From positions 1,798,001 to 1,862,000 of the forward strand of contig JAECYW010000005.1 of assembly GCA_023014335.1 (NCBI GenBank): a stretch of 64,000 nt of DNA, in the 5' to 3' direction. Below are positions 34,146 to 46,600 of this stretch, one piece after another. The notes beneath the pieces are model-generated. The model was not told where the DNA came from and did no database searches. It worked only from the letters and a program-made list of their open reading frames with translations. Made by a program: the position numbers and the translations under genes. Within the stretch, counting starts at the first letter, position 1; each line of letters opens with the position of its first letter. The DNA is from Galerina marginata (Eukaryota > Basidiomycota > Agaricomycetes > Agaricales > Galerinaceae).

Positions 34146-35247
34146 CAAGCAGAATCGAGTGATTTCGATTCACTCGATCATACTCGATCTCATCATAAAA
34201 AATGAGAATCACTCGATAATTTCTCGAGTCAGATCCAGTAGGCTCGTGTGATATCGAGTGAATTTGTGCACGCTCTATTTCACTCGAATTGGCTCTATTC
34301 CGTCAAGCATATTTAGACCGCTCATCGGGTGCCCTCGAGCGCGTTCGAGCGCGGTAGATCCCAATGCTGCTCGAATTCTCTCGATCCCAATCAATACTGC
34401 TCAATTGCAATGTAGTGAAATCGCGTGAAACAGAGTGTATTCATGTAAACTAAGATAAGTGATGCTATTTAGCTACTAGCTACCGCACTAAGACAAGGAC
34501 TCCGACGTCTGTAACTCATCCCTTCCACGATTATACTTCGGACTGACAGCCTATTAGAAAGCCATCAGCAGGAGGCACAAAAACGATGACAAGGCTCACT
34601 TACTGGATGTGACCAGGCCTCTCAGATAGTATCCATATGCACGTCTCTTCTCCTCAAACCCTTCCCATGTCGGCCATAGGCCTGTAGCTTTTGCACTATA
34701 ATGAGTCGGCCGCGCAATCAACAGAGAGAAAGCGAGCCAAATTCAAACAACATACCTTGTAGTTTAGTAGATGCCGTGGGCGCGGAGAATGTACCTTGAA
34801 TGTGGTGGAAAGATGTCTGTGCACCGTATTAGTAAGAATCGAGTCTGAGAGACATGCCTTGTAGACGTACCCATCTACCCCAGTATTTGCCGTCGTGCTC
34901 GCTGGCTGTCGGCTAGAAGGAAGAGAGCTAGTTGCTTACAATTGAAAGAGCTTATACGACGGAGGGAAGGTGATAAGACATCGACAGGACGTAGTCGAGG
35001 CAGGAGGCGTTCGCAGAAGTGAAGGTGGTGGTACGTGGCAAAGGAACGAGTCGAACTTAGGAATTCTTGAAGAAACTTTACCGAGTTTGTCAGCACATTC
35101 ATACGCCAAATTCCAAGTCTGATTTGAAAAAAGGTGATGCCCAGAGATGCCAAGAAATAAGTGTCAGAAAGTACTCGAGGGCGCTCGAAATTCTGACCGC
35201 GTAATCGATGGCATGAGAACTAACTCGATTTAACTCGATTGCACCCA

Positions 35248-35275
35248 ATCTCACTCGAGGCGTTTCTCACTGGGG
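35248..35275 (-). repeat. Right terminal inverted repeat
   Basis: Perfect 28 bp inverse of 34118-34145. Confidence 0.8.
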
Positions 35276-35317
35276 TTCAGCCCCCTGCACTATACTCAGG
35301 TCTCCCGTTACACCACC

Positions 35318-36998
35318 ATGAACACTTATTCCCACCCAGAAATCGAATTCAGGTCTTCAAATTCCTATACCAAAGCCAGAAATACCCAACATATCACTCT
35401 CCTCGACCTTCTAGAGATCTATCCACAAAGAGTCGTCTGGAAACCAGATCTTGATCATGCACAACTGTTGCTTCACTTTCGAGTAAGAAATCTCTTCGAA
35501 AGAATGCTGTAATTTAACTCAAAAGTAGACCCAAGATATTGTGAACGAGGATAAAGCCCAGCCTCTTCTCATTTTGTACGTATTCCAGAACAGTTGGTCT
35601 CTTGTACAAAAATTGCTGAACCGATATTGCTGTTCAGTTTTGTGGAAGACTTGAATTTCATTGATTCTACTGTTGTGACCGACGATGGCACACTCGAGGC
35701 TAACACGACAGCACATTGGATGCGACAACGTTTCGGGGTATCTCCTTTGTTTTTCAGTTGTCTGACCGGCCCCAAATATGTTTTTAAAACCGGAAATGCG
35801 AGTTTTGTACGGACAAGACATGGAAGGCCCGCTTCCCTTGGTTCGTTTTTATTCTGATATGTAGCCCTGAATATTGGTCACATCTGCTCTCTGCTTATTA
35901 GATGGGATCTACCGGTTTTCGTTTGGAGTAAGCTCTCCTCCCAGCCATGTTTGGTTCTCTCACAGTTTAATCGACAATCTTCCCTCCGTATACATTATAC
36001 ACCGATGCCCGAACGAGGCAAGGGATGTCATATTATCATACGCACACGAGGGAAACATTGCAATGCTCCTACGACCTCTCGCAATCGACGCCTTCCTTGC
36101 CGAAAGCAGCTTGGATATGTGGGGGAAGAATGTTATCCCACCGCGTAACCACCTTAAGGCCTATGTAAGTAAGATCTGTCACTCCAATCTTCTCAAATTA
36201 GCTGATTCTGTCTGCCGTCGCAGGAGAACGCACAAGTCTCGCTCTTCACTCCACTTCAAATAGCAGAAGCTGTCGAAACCCTCCATGAGGTCTCTCAACT
36301 GCTCCTGATTATTCGGGAAGACCTCACTGACTTGCTCGAGATGCTTGAATATTTCATGAAAGTCTATCAACGACTATCAGCCCTATCTGGACCCCATGAA
36401 AGCGACCTGGATTCCGTACACGACTCTTTTGATTTCCTTGTGTCTAAAACTACAATCTTGCGGCGCTGGGTCGCGAATTACAATGAGCGCGTAGGGATTC
36501 GAATCAACCTCTTTTACAACATATCTACACAATTGGATAATCGAACAAACTTGGATATTGCCAAGCTCACCTCAAAAATAGCTGTGTTCACTCAACAGGA
36601 TAGCTCTTCTATGATAACGTCAGTCGTCCTCTCGTCAGCCATACGCCACTTTCTAATCTTAAAAATTTTCAGAATGGCGTCAGTTACTATGTTCTTCCTT
36701 CCGGGGACGTTTGTATCGGTGAGCATCTCTGGATCTTGAATCGATTTATGGGAAGATTGATCGACACCGTGCAACACAGGCCCTCTTTAGCATGGTGTTT
36801 TTTAACACTGACGGCAACAATTCACTTTCTGTGGGTCCTCAGTGGTGGCTCTTTCCAGCAATCACCATACCCCTCACTCTCCTCGTTTTCGCAGTCTGGC
36901 TGCTCTGGAAGCGCCATCGCAACCAAACGACACTCGAACCTCTTGGTATGGATACAGTGATAGACATAGCAAATGTATCTGAAAAAGGCCCCTCGTAA
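35318..36998 (+). CDS. CorA-like two-helix membrane protein
   Basis: Proposed exons 35318-35482, 35594-35840, 35902-36164, 36224-36618, 36673-36718 and 36780-36998 keep frame (444 residues). The soluble N-terminal part has EDLNFIDSTVVTDDGTLEAN, AHWMRQRFGVSPLFFSCLTG and LLRPLAIDAFLAESSLDMWG. A helical stalk (EVSQLLLIIREDLTDLLEML) leads to the membrane end: SSSMIT, VTMFFLPGTFVS, then FPAITIPLTLLVFAVWLLW. This is the fungal CorA-like layout, stalk plus two C-terminal helices; the loop between helices is not the GMN of true Mg channels, so transport is only inferred. The first intron (111 bp) is the least certain, and the N-terminus is short for the family. A TIR element directly precedes it. Confidence 0.75.
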
Positions 36999-38333
36999 TT
37001 CTTCAACATTCATTATTGACATCGATGTTCCTCTTGTATAATCACTTAATTTTCTTTAGAAGGGAAACTGTTGCAATATGATCACCATGTTATTATCTAT
37101 CCCTTGCCATGGTATTGGCCTAAATCTTATCATTTAAAAGCGCCCCTTGGATCATTTGTCTTGCTCTTGCTCCTTGAGGAAAGTGGATTCAAGCTCGCTG
37201 GGAGAACTTTGCTCACAGGACAACTCGCAGTCTCAATTCCTGTCTACACTACCATTGTCAACCATTGTATGCGTAAATCACACACACCATGAAAGGAGGG
37301 TTTCTTTACAGCTCCAAGGTCAAGAAAGAGCCTCTGTACCCATTTCTTCCGAGTGAAGCTTAATGTAAGGCTGCCACAGCTATGATCTACTGGCCTCCTG
37401 AGTAGCAGCCCTCGTTCTACTAGTAAATGCGTCGACGCTCGGTTATGGAAAAAGAGAGGAATGCTGGTCGGCCTTTTCCTCCCCCCACAATGAAAATATA
37501 GGTAATAATTGATCTTCGGTTTTTCAATAATGCCCTCAGTCCTCGTTTAATTGTATGCTCAATGCGGCACATAGCTTTATATTCTCTTTTTCCTTTGCCA
37601 GTTTACCGCGAAGCTAGGCATCGAAGCCGGTGAGCAACCTTTTTATTCATGCTGCGCCGGAATAAAGCAATCTGCTGCCTGCTTTAATGCGACACCTCAC
37701 CGAAATTTGAGTTTTTGGGCTTAAACTACAAGCCAAAACCTACCGAGGACCTGGAAAGGTACAATAGGTTTCTCGACTTCCGTTTAAGATATCAACTACA
37801 AAAAATACTTCCGTGTCTGGAACAGCTGCTTGCCAAGTACACCAAGATTACCAGAACTGAGAATGTTTTACGACAGAAAAAGTAAGTGACAGGCTTGTGG
37901 AAACCCCAACGAATCCAGTATTCTCGTATACTTTTTCCACAAACATAGGTTGCGATCATCGAGGAAGACATACGTTCCAATCATCCTATTTTAGTCCTTG
38001 GACCCACTCCGTATGGTAGATTTGCGCCACAAGTTATTTTCACCGCAAACCTTATCACTCCAGCTTAGGATCGTACTGCAGCTACTTTCCTCCACTTTAT
38101 GGCACTTGTGTTCAATGCAATGGGAGACAATCGCAAGAATGAAATTTGACGCTGAAATTGAGCCAAGAACGAGCTGAAGCGCCGCCAAGAATGCGAAAAG
38201 GCCAAGGGAGGCACGCATCCCATAAATAGCCACCAATTACATCACTCAGATTAGTCATCAACTATTGTAGGAAACACCTCCGCCTGTCTTGCGTCGATCG
38301 CCATGACCTTGTAGCTCGCTCCAGTCAGACATT
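36999..38333. other. Intergenic region, nothing recognised
   Basis: Only short frames on either strand, none with a domain signature. One minus-strand frame at 37991-38236 has a hydrophobic start but no similarity I recognise. Confidence 0.4.
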
Positions 38334-39292
38334 ATGGCCCTCGGAGGTTCACACATGTCTTCCACAGTCACCCCGACGGGCACGCAGTCCGTCCTCCCCC
38401 CGCCCGTCCAGACCTCCACCAACACCTCCAACAACTCCAGCGGGGGTGGGGATGCGCTGCAGCAGAAAGGCGCCAACTACTTTTTTGGGTTCCTCATCAC
38501 CTTCGTCGTGCTCCTGCTTGTGTTTGTGGGGTGCGGGGTCGGCTCGCGGCGGCGCTTCCTCGCGCGAAGACAGGCGGGGCTCTTGGGGGGCGAGCCGTGG
38601 GGGGCGTTAAGGCTCAATGGGGCCGAGCAGCCCCAGCCCTTGCTGTTTGAGCAGCGGTTTGAAGAGCCTGTGGTGGAAGAGAGGTGGACGCACACGATGG
38701 TATGTCGGTGAGGGTTTTTTGTGAGCGGGAGACGCGTGCTTGTATGCTCATGGGCTTTGGTTTGGTGCAGCCCTTATCGGTGACTCTGCTGAGGCGCGTT
38801 AAGGATGAGCTGTCGGCGGACGACCGACCGCCGCCTGGCGCACACGACTTGGTTGCTGGTGCTTCACCGTTGAATGGAAACATTGGGGTCGAAGAAACAG
38901 CATCATCGGCCCCCGATATCACGACAAGTTCACCGACACCACCACCACCACTGCCGCCGTCGCGTCGGCGCGCGACCGAACGCGAGCACATCTTTCCATC
39001 GGTCTCAGTCCCCTCATGGATACCCCGTCCCGAAAGCAAACGACGTTCGTCGCAAGACGAGAAACAAGACGTCGATGGGGAGGCCGTCGACCCTCCCGAA
39101 GCCCTCGAAATTACCGTTATGATCGCCATGCCCTCGTCCTCAAGATCAGCGTCAATGCATGATCCTTCGCACTCACATTCACATCCACAGCCGCACCCAA
39201 ATCCACATTTGCCAGAGTATCAAATTGGGGTGACGACCTTACCCTGGCACACCGAGCTGAACTTGACGCCGACGATGCCTTCATCGTCGTAG
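38334..39292 (+). CDS. Single-pass membrane protein, unrecognised family
   Basis: Exons 38334-38699 and 38771-39292 (295 residues), with a 71 bp intron. The N-terminal 48 residues are Ser/Thr/Pro-rich and look extracellular (TNTSNNSSGGG). One transmembrane segment follows (YFFGFLITFVVLLLVFVGCG) and then a basic stop-transfer RRRFLARR. The long cytoplasmic tail has a Pro tract (SPTPPPPLPPSRRR), a Ser/Arg patch and a His/Pro repeat (HSHSHPQPHPNPH). There is no cleavable signal peptide, so it is probably a type III membrane protein. I do not recognise the family. Confidence 0.7.
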
Positions 39293-40275
39293 CATTTCGT
39301 TGTATTTCATTCCATGCCGCTCTATCTTCATGTTCAAAATTGTATGTACATTGGATCTCTCCCTATTGCTTTCTCGCTTTCTACTTAGGTCCTTTTGGGT
39401 GCTCTGTCGTTGTATATACGTCCTACTAACCACGGAAGGTCTCGGACACTTTGTTGTATGTGTGTAACATTTGTGTATATATACGTAGCAAAGTCGCCTC
39501 AAAATACGCGTACTGTCAGTGTTACACCGCATGACTATGCTTTAGTTGGAGTAGCACGAGCTTCGGTGCTCTAAGTAAGCACCAAAGTTAACCACTCACT
39601 TCTCGTGAGACTTCGATGTGCTCCAGACGTCAGTAAGCTAACAGCTGAGTGGGTTAAGTATGGATACGTGCTTTGGATAGGCCTCATTCAGCTTAGCGAG
39701 GGGCCCGGGTTCGCCTTTGAGCTTGGAGGCTTCAATGCGATTGGGCCGACTACGACACTCTGACACTTGCTGAGAAGAACGGAAGGAGCGTCGCGTAAAT
39801 TTAAAGCCAGATGCGAATAGACAGTAATGCCCGTCTTTGATTACCCCAGGTTCTTCCGGTATGAGAATGGCATACAAAATTTGAAGCTTGAAGACTTGTA
39901 TAAATGGGAAGGTCTGGATGCTTTGGAATAACCTCGTTGAAGAGGAGTCATCAAGACTGGTCGTTCTGCAGACCTGGAGAGGAGAGGTTTGGTGTAGACT
40001 TAGACAGAGCGAAGGCGGTCAGTGCCATAATGCGTGCTTCGGTGAACAAAAATATCGATAGGCCAGTCTCGTCTCCGGCTGTCACGTCAATAAGACGAAC
40101 CCGGAATGAAGTAGAAGGCCCTATGGCCAGGTTGCTCGAGACTATTAAGGTCACTCTCCAAGCCTCGCGCACTACACAGAAAAAGGAAGGCCGTGGTTTT
40201 CAGTGTTCTAAAGGCAATTTCGTTTGGGAGTCTAGCAACACAAAAAGATACCGCAAAGGCCAGACACCAGGCATT
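39293..40275. other. Convergent intergenic region with unassigned frames
   Basis: Overlapping open frames on both strands (for example 39904-40344 plus, 39951-40172 minus) have no recognised similarity. The stretch lies between the 3' ends of the membrane protein gene and NDUFS5. Confidence 0.4.
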
Positions 40276-40864
40276 TTACTTTGCAGCCCCTTCCTTTGGC
40301 TTCTCCCGTTGTATCAGGCCTACTGCGGCGATAGCTCCCCCTGAGGCGATTTCGGCGGCCTTGCGGGTCTCCTTGGCTTGATGCAGCAGCTTGCGCTCGA
40401 GTTCGTCGCGGATGGTTTCGGCGCGTTTGATCTGGGGATGGGTATGAAGGACGCCGCAGGGAAGGTGGAGAGGGATCGAACAGAGAGGCAGTGGTTGTCA
40501 GCGAATTATATGAGCATAGACGGAGGTATAAACGCACCTCTTTGGTGTGATGGAGGCACTCTAGGTAGTCGTTGCTCTGCGGACGGCATTCAATGGGGTG
40601 TTCTGACTGGGCGTAGCACTGCGGGGCGTTGGTAAGCTGAAAAAGTCATAAGGCGAGTAGCTGTGTATGACGCACTTTCTGGAATTCCTGCCAGTAGGTA
40701 AAGCACCGAGAACGGCCTGGAGGTGCAGGAATGACAAGTTAGGAATTTGAAAGGGTGCAGTAAGAGTTGTACGGCTTGCCTCCGCCCCAGCCAAATCCTG
40801 ACTATGTATCATCGTTAACAAAATGAAGGAAATAATGTAGAAAAAGATAGGAACATACTGCCAT
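40276..40864 (-). CDS. NDUFS5: Mitochondrial complex I 15 kDa subunit (NDUFS5-like)
   Basis: Five minus-strand exons: 40864-40859 (only ATG GCA), 40801-40780, 40716-40676, 40618-40538 and 40431-40276, giving 101 residues. The intron after exon 2 has a GC donor (GGAG|GCAAGC). The protein starts MASGFGWGGGRSRCF and has four cysteines each nine residues apart (C-X9-C three times over): CFTYWQEFQKC, CYAQSEHPIEC and CRPQSNDYLEC, then LHHTKEIKRAETI. This is the twin CX9C layout of NDUFS5, an accessory subunit on the intermembrane-space face of NADH:ubiquinone oxidoreductase, imported by the Mia40 disulfide relay. There is no presequence, as expected. It is divergent from GET5. Confidence 0.92.
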
Positions 40865-41116
40865 AGCTTGGTATTTTCGACGAAAGGTTGAACTCGGAAG
40901 AGCTGGGGGACCGTGACGATGTGACGGGAAAGGGAGGTAGCACGTGACTTTGTTCGCGTTCTGGAATGTGGCTGTGCGATGACGATGGAAGGGACTCTCG
41001 TCTTTCCAAAATACCTGGTTACTAGTATCAGCTATTTCTTGGACACCATCTGACGCTCCATTAGTAACTACCAGCACAGCAATTGCCGATAAATAACGCG
41101 ATAAGAACCCTACAAA
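40865..41116. promoter_or_regulatory. Shared divergent promoter, NDUFS5 / GET5
   Basis: 252 bp separate the two start codons. No clear TATA box is seen in either direction. Confidence 0.5.
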
Positions 41117-42558
41117 ATGGCAGAACAGGCGGAAAAAGCATTCGCGCGAGCGTTCTTGAACACGCTATCGACACAGCCCATCGTGTACGGGGACGACTAC
41201 CAGCAGCCACCTGAGCATTCCCTCAAGCGCGTCCCTGTTCTTCCGGTTAGTCTTCCTTCTAGATCTTTTGTGCTGCATTCGTGTTCCCCCTATCGATCGT
41301 GGAATTCTGTTCGGATTACTGTTTCCTGCAGACTTGTCTTGATATCTGGAACGTTTTTATTGCGTGTCTTTGTCTCTTCCTTCCTTTCTTTTGTCCGGTG
41401 AAGCGAACAATATCACTGATCGTTCGTGCCCCTGCTTGCCTCGCCTCATCCATCCTCTCAACGCATCGCTTCATCGTGCTGCATTGTTCTCCTGTCTATA
41501 TAATCACATACAACCCCAGATCCCAATACCGCCTCTGCCTGCGCGTAAACCTCAACCAGAGGCTTCCGGATCATCATCAGGTATGTCGTTTTCTTCAATG
41601 TCTTTCGAGCAGGTGACACTCGATGACGACGTAGAGCCTCGCATCGAGTGCCATCCAAATCACAATCGATTCGATTCCTCCCATCTGCCTCGTTGATCCC
41701 TATCCCAATGACTTAAATACTCACCCATTTCTACAGCATCCATTTCCCTCACCTTCAAATCCTCCAAGCCACCCGCTTCTTTCACCCTAGCCGTTCACCC
41801 CACCGACACCGTCGCGTCCATCAAAGCTCAGCTCGCCGCGCAGCCCTCCGCACCACCCGCAGACGTCCAGCGGCTGCTCCTCAAAGGCAAAGCCCTCGCA
41901 GACGCAAAACTCTTGAAGGAGTACACTATAAAGGAAGGGGACACCATAAATTTGATGATCAAGCCCGGATACGACTGGAACCCTACAGCCACACCACCAC
42001 AAACCTCAGCCCCAATGGCGACCGTAGCAGCACCTGTACCCAAACCCTTCGGGTCCGGCAAGCTTGATGCGAACCCGCCCGCACGCGGCGGAGAGAAGAA
42101 GCATGGGAAGCACCAGCGCATCCCGAGCGTCGTCCTATCGCCGTCGCCGTCGGACAACAGCCCTGGCCTGGAGAAGGATATCGTGTTGACCATTGACACT
42201 GGGGCGCTTCCGAGCCCTGTCGGGCAGCCTGAGACGCTGTCAACATACCACCAGACGGTGGCGAATCCAGTGTTCTGGGAGAAGTTGTTCGCGTTTATTG
42301 AGTGCGTTTTGTCTCTGCTTTTATTTCTCCTATCCGTTTGGTTTCTTTTCTCCTTTTCCCTCGGACCCCTTCTCATTTTGCTGTTGTGTTATCAACTTGG
42401 TACTGATCCATTTTATATCTAGGAAGGAATTCACGACGGAGGGGGATATCCATTTAGCGTTCGAGGATTTCCTGTGTGCCGCCAAAGGGTCGCTTACAGC
42501 GAGCGAGATCGCGAAGATTCGCGACCACGTCGGTGTGGTGGGCATGGCGGGTACTTGA
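41117..42558 (+). CDS. GET5: Get5/Mdy2-like ubiquitin-like protein of the GET pathway
   Basis: Exons 41117-41245, 41520-41580, 41737-42301 and 42423-42558. The three Get5 parts are visible in order: an N-terminal helix pair (EKAFARAFLNTLSTQP) that in the family binds Get4; a ubiquitin-like domain (SISLTFKSSKPPASFTLAVH through VQRLLLKGKALADAKLLKEY, GDTINLMI); a flexible linker; and a C-terminal helical homodimerisation domain (FWEKLFAFIE, GDIHLAFEDFL, LTASEIAKIRDHVGVVGM). Get5 with Get4 hands tail-anchored proteins from Sgt2 to Get3 for insertion in the ER. Introns here are longer (274, 156 and 121 bp) than elsewhere in the window. Confidence 0.9.
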
Positions 42559-43670
42559 GCTCGAGGCCAGGACCGTCATCCGCGCCGGATTTTCAAGATA
42601 CTAATAGGTTTCTTGTTTGGATGGGAATTGGATCTGGGCTTATAGGCATCGGATGCGGTTTCCTATTTAACTTTTTTTGCTGATCCTTCTTTCTTTCGCC
42701 TTGCATCAACGTTATCGTCATCCGGCTGAATTCGTTTTCTTTTATATTTTGAATAGAAATTGGAAGAATTTTATGCAATCCAGTTGGAATTTGAGCGAAG
42801 TTTGAGCTTGCTCGACTATGCAGCGAGATGCTCGAACGTTTAGCAACCACTGGCATGATATGCGTGAAGCTCGAAGCGCCCGATTCATGATCAAAGGTAT
42901 GTTCTCCGAGTCGTTCAACGAAGAGGTTTCCGGTGGTCAAGTTCGTCACCGATTTACATCTATGGAGTTTGAAGCTTTGAAGGCCTGGAAACTGATTTCC
43001 AGACTCTGTTCGAAGGATGAGGAAGGTTCTCTGTCGTGCACAAACGTCCTCTCTGCCAGAATTTTTTTAATTTGTAGACCAGACCTATAATTCTTTAACT
43101 TTTTCGTGCCCGTGATCACGTGAGCACGCGTCAACTTGGTACCGTGGATGTTGGCCTAAATAATTGGCCAGCCACTAACTTTAAATTATTCAAACAGTCA
43201 GATGTCATCAACGACAAGCTTGCCCATAGCCGCGCGTGAAGTGTGGTGTTGTCAATAAATTGCCGACTCAGATTCTCTCGTGGCCAGACATCGATATTAT
43301 GTGATGAGCCAAGGGATTACGACTTGGGACACGAGGCATGCCAGGGCCCAAATACGTCCAACTTGAACAGTCCGTCAACGCGTCACCTCCGACTATATTT
43401 CTATCCTCGCAAAGTAGGAGTTTGCAAACAATCTTGGATGCGATACAATAATCTCGATGAAGGACAACCAGGTATCAAGGTTGATATACCTTTCTATGTC
43501 CTATGTGGCAGCAGATCTGACCAGCGTCGCTCGTAGCTTGCCGCCGTTGCAAGCTTCGGAATCACAAACATTAAGTTGTGCAAACGCGTACGTCTATCAC
43601 GTTCAACTTTTATCTCTCTGTGCTAATGCGCCTGACAGGGCATTGTATCTGACCGGTGAGGACGCTGATC
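42559..43670. other. Spacer with the left copy of a direct repeat
   Basis: No intact gene. A segment around 42829-42960 (tttagcaacca, tgatatgc, gtgaagct, cccgattc, then gaggt and gttcgtca..cgattta blocks) recurs downstream of the TPR-CHAT gene at about 47490-47680. It may be decayed coding sequence. Confidence 0.45.
42829..42960 (+). repeat. Direct repeat, left copy
   Basis: Diverged counterpart of 47490-47680 in the same orientation. The shared blocks occur in the same order, but their internal spacing differs by about 60 bp. Confidence 0.5.
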
Positions 43671-46600
43671 ATGATGCTTCCTCCGGTTGATGTCTTATCT
43701 CAACCATTAGATATCACCATCGAAAGCCTTGTGGACAATCCTGGTTATTCAGACTCGACGATGATGAGCGTCGATGTTTTGAGCTCTGGCAGACAGCGAG
43801 AAGTCTTGCTTTTCGAGAGGATGTCCTTGCTGGTGTGGAAGTATAATGGTCCGATTGCTTTGTAAGTTTACCGCTTCGCCTTTACAAATTACGCGGTATT
43901 TTCCAAATGAGGCTGACGCAACGTATGCTAGGACAAATGAACTGACATTAATTGCTAAAGTGGATGAACTGGATTACTTTGCGACCCTCCACCTTGTTAA
44001 AACAGAATTCGACAAATCGAAAGACGGCGAGGATTTAAACTATCGTAAGCTTTGAAAATGATTCAATTTTGATATCTATTGCTGTATCTAATATTCTGCG
44101 CACTTTGAACCACTAGGGATTACTCGAGAATTTGTGACTGAAGGACCGACATTGAGACTGGTATTTCGACTCGCTAGTACGCCGCTGGAGGAGAATACTG
44201 GGCAACAAGTTGACGGAGTTTTTTCGTACGAGAGTATGTACTATAATTTTAAACAAAAAATCAACTAATTTTTGGTTACAGAATTGGTCGAAGCGCTCTC
44301 ACATAACACTGAAATGGCGTTCGCTAGGGTTCTTGAAATTTCGGACAACGTACCCCACAAACCACATTTGCTAAATCTTATTGGAGAGGCTTTACTGGAA
44401 CGGTTCGACAGCACAAAGGATGTCAACGACCTCGATAACAGCGTCCTGGCTTATGACTTGGCGACCCAGATTTTGCCAGTTGATAACGAAAATTTCTTGG
44501 ATTTTCTCCTTGACTCTGGGTTCGCGATTCTCGAGCGTTATAAACTAACGGGAAATTTGGCAGATATCAATAAAGCAATTTCGAAATTCGAGATTGTAGT
44601 CAAGCGCACACCCGATGGCCATGAACCTAAACGTGGTTGGCTGACCAACCTCGGGAATTTGTTTCTGCGTCGCTTTGAACACACAGGAGACCTTGCCGAT
44701 ATTGCCTCAGCAATATCATACCAGCAGAAAGCCATTCAGCTCACTCCTGAAGGCCACACTAATATGCCTATTTTGCTGAACAACCTCGGAAATGCATTTT
44801 TGGGTCGCTTCCAACATGCAGGAGAACTTCCGGACATCTCCAATGCCATATTATTCCTGCAAAAATCAATCCAACTCACTCCGAAAGGCCAACCAGACTT
44901 GCCTGCTCGGTTGAACAATCTCGGAAATTCATTTCTCTGTCGTTTTAAACGTACAGGAGACCTTGCTGACATCTCCGAAGCGATATCTTTCCAGCAGAGG
45001 GCCATTCATCTCACTCCTGAGCGCCATGCAGACTTGCCTAGTTGGCTGAACAACCTTGTAACTTCACTTCTGCGTCGTTTTGACCGCACAAGAGACCTTT
45101 CCGACATCTCCGAAGCAATGTCATCCCAACAGAAAGCAGTAAAGCTCACTCCTGAGGGACATCCCGATATGCCTAGCAGGCTAAACACAATCGGAAATGT
45201 ATTTCTCTGTCGCTATGAACACACAAAAGGCCTTGGTGACATCTCTGAGTCGATATCGTCTCAGGAGAAAGCAGTTCGGCTCACTCCCGAGGGACATGCC
45301 GATATGCCTAGTAGGATAAACAGCCTCGCCAATTCGTATCTGCGTCGCTTTGAATGCACAGGAGATTTTGCCGACATCCATGAAGCAATGTCATACCAGG
45401 AGGCAGCAATTCAGCTTACTCCTGTGGGTCATTCAGACAAGCCTGCTTGGCTGAGTAATCTCGGAAATTCGTACCTGTGTCGATTTAAACGCACAGGAGA
45501 TCTTGCTGACATCCTTGAAGCAATATCATCTCGGAAGAAAGCTGTTGATCTCACTCCTGAGGGGCATGCATATATGCCTGGTCGGCTGAATAAGCTTGGA
45601 AATGCATTTCAACGTTGCTTTGAACATACAGGGGATCCAGCAGACAACTTCAGCGCCATCTCTAATTACAAAAAACTACTTATATCTCTGGGCCGCCTTC
45701 CATAAAACTTGAAGGAGCCAAGCAATGGGCTCGTTGTTCTCAGATATCAGATCCTTCACAACTCTTGGAAGCATACCGCGTTGTTATCGACCTTCTCTCT
45801 CAAGTTGCTGGTCTGGAGCAAACTATTCAAAGGCGGTATACCAATCTCATCAATATTTCGGAACTATCAGCTTCAGCGGCTGCTGCCGCGTTTAGCTTTA
45901 GCCAGCATGACTTGGCTTTGGAGTGGCTTGAACAAGGTCGTTGCCTTGTATGGAACCAATTAAATGATCTTCGTACCTCACTGGACGACCTTCTGCTTTA
46001 TGATCCAATTCTAGCCAAAGATGTCTTGCGAGTTTCAACGGCCTTAGAGAATGCAGGCTCTCGAGCAGAGACGGGCTCTTTTTTTGCTGAGACCGGTATC
46101 ATCGCCAAGATGTCCATACAAGACGAGGCCACCGCTCACATCAAACTTGCACAAGAATGGGAACAGTTGCTAATAAATGTTCGAGCGATACCTCAATTTA
46201 ACGACTTCCTTCAACCAGCGACGTGTTCAACCCTACTCAAGCACCTCCCTGATTCTGGCTTTGTAGTCGTCATCAATATCCATAAGGATCGCTCAGATGC
46301 ACTTGCCCTTGTCTCTGGCGTCAACAAACCTCTTCATATATCCCTTCATGAATTTCCGTTTGAAAAAGCAAATGATCTTCGTAATACACTGAAGACACAT
46401 CTCCTTGATTCTCATCGTCTAATGCGTGGATCTGAGCTTGTTACCCGTGGAATGCGTTATGAGACAAATGAGAACGTAGTCAAAGGAGTCCTATGCCAAT
46501 TATGGAACCTTGTGGCGAAGCCTATCGTAACCAGTCTCGGGTTATCTGTAAGTACCTTGCCCACATTTGAATTCTGTAAAAGGTTAATCCTCATACTGAC

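Larger units (their letters stand above)
34118..35275. mobile_element. Terminal-inverted-repeat element, about 1.16 kb
   Basis: The left end CCCCAGTGAGAAACGCCTCG and 8 further bases are repeated as an exact inverted copy at 35248-35275 (28 bp perfect repeat, then imperfect). The element is flanked by TTCAG on both sides (34113-34117 and 35276-35280). Its interior is rich in TCGAGTGA-type motifs on both strands and has no transposase. The CAGTGAGAAAC terminus resembles hAT ends, but a clean 8 bp duplication is not seen, so the superfamily is open. The right end lies 42 bp upstream of the CorA-like ATG. Confidence 0.75.

Noticed and set aside
35928..35966. Extra 38 bp intron (GTAAGC..CAG) in the CorA-like gene
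   Set aside because: Reading through gives FSFGVSSPPSHVWFSHSL, which fits the family, and the intron would be too short.
43846..44055. Separate small ORF starting at 43846
   Set aside because: It reads through the first intron of the TPR-CHAT gene; the spliced version joins the flanking exons in frame.
44538..45381. Series of minus-strand open frames across the TPR region
   Set aside because: They repeat with the same 135 bp period as the plus-strand TPR units and are shadows of that repeat.
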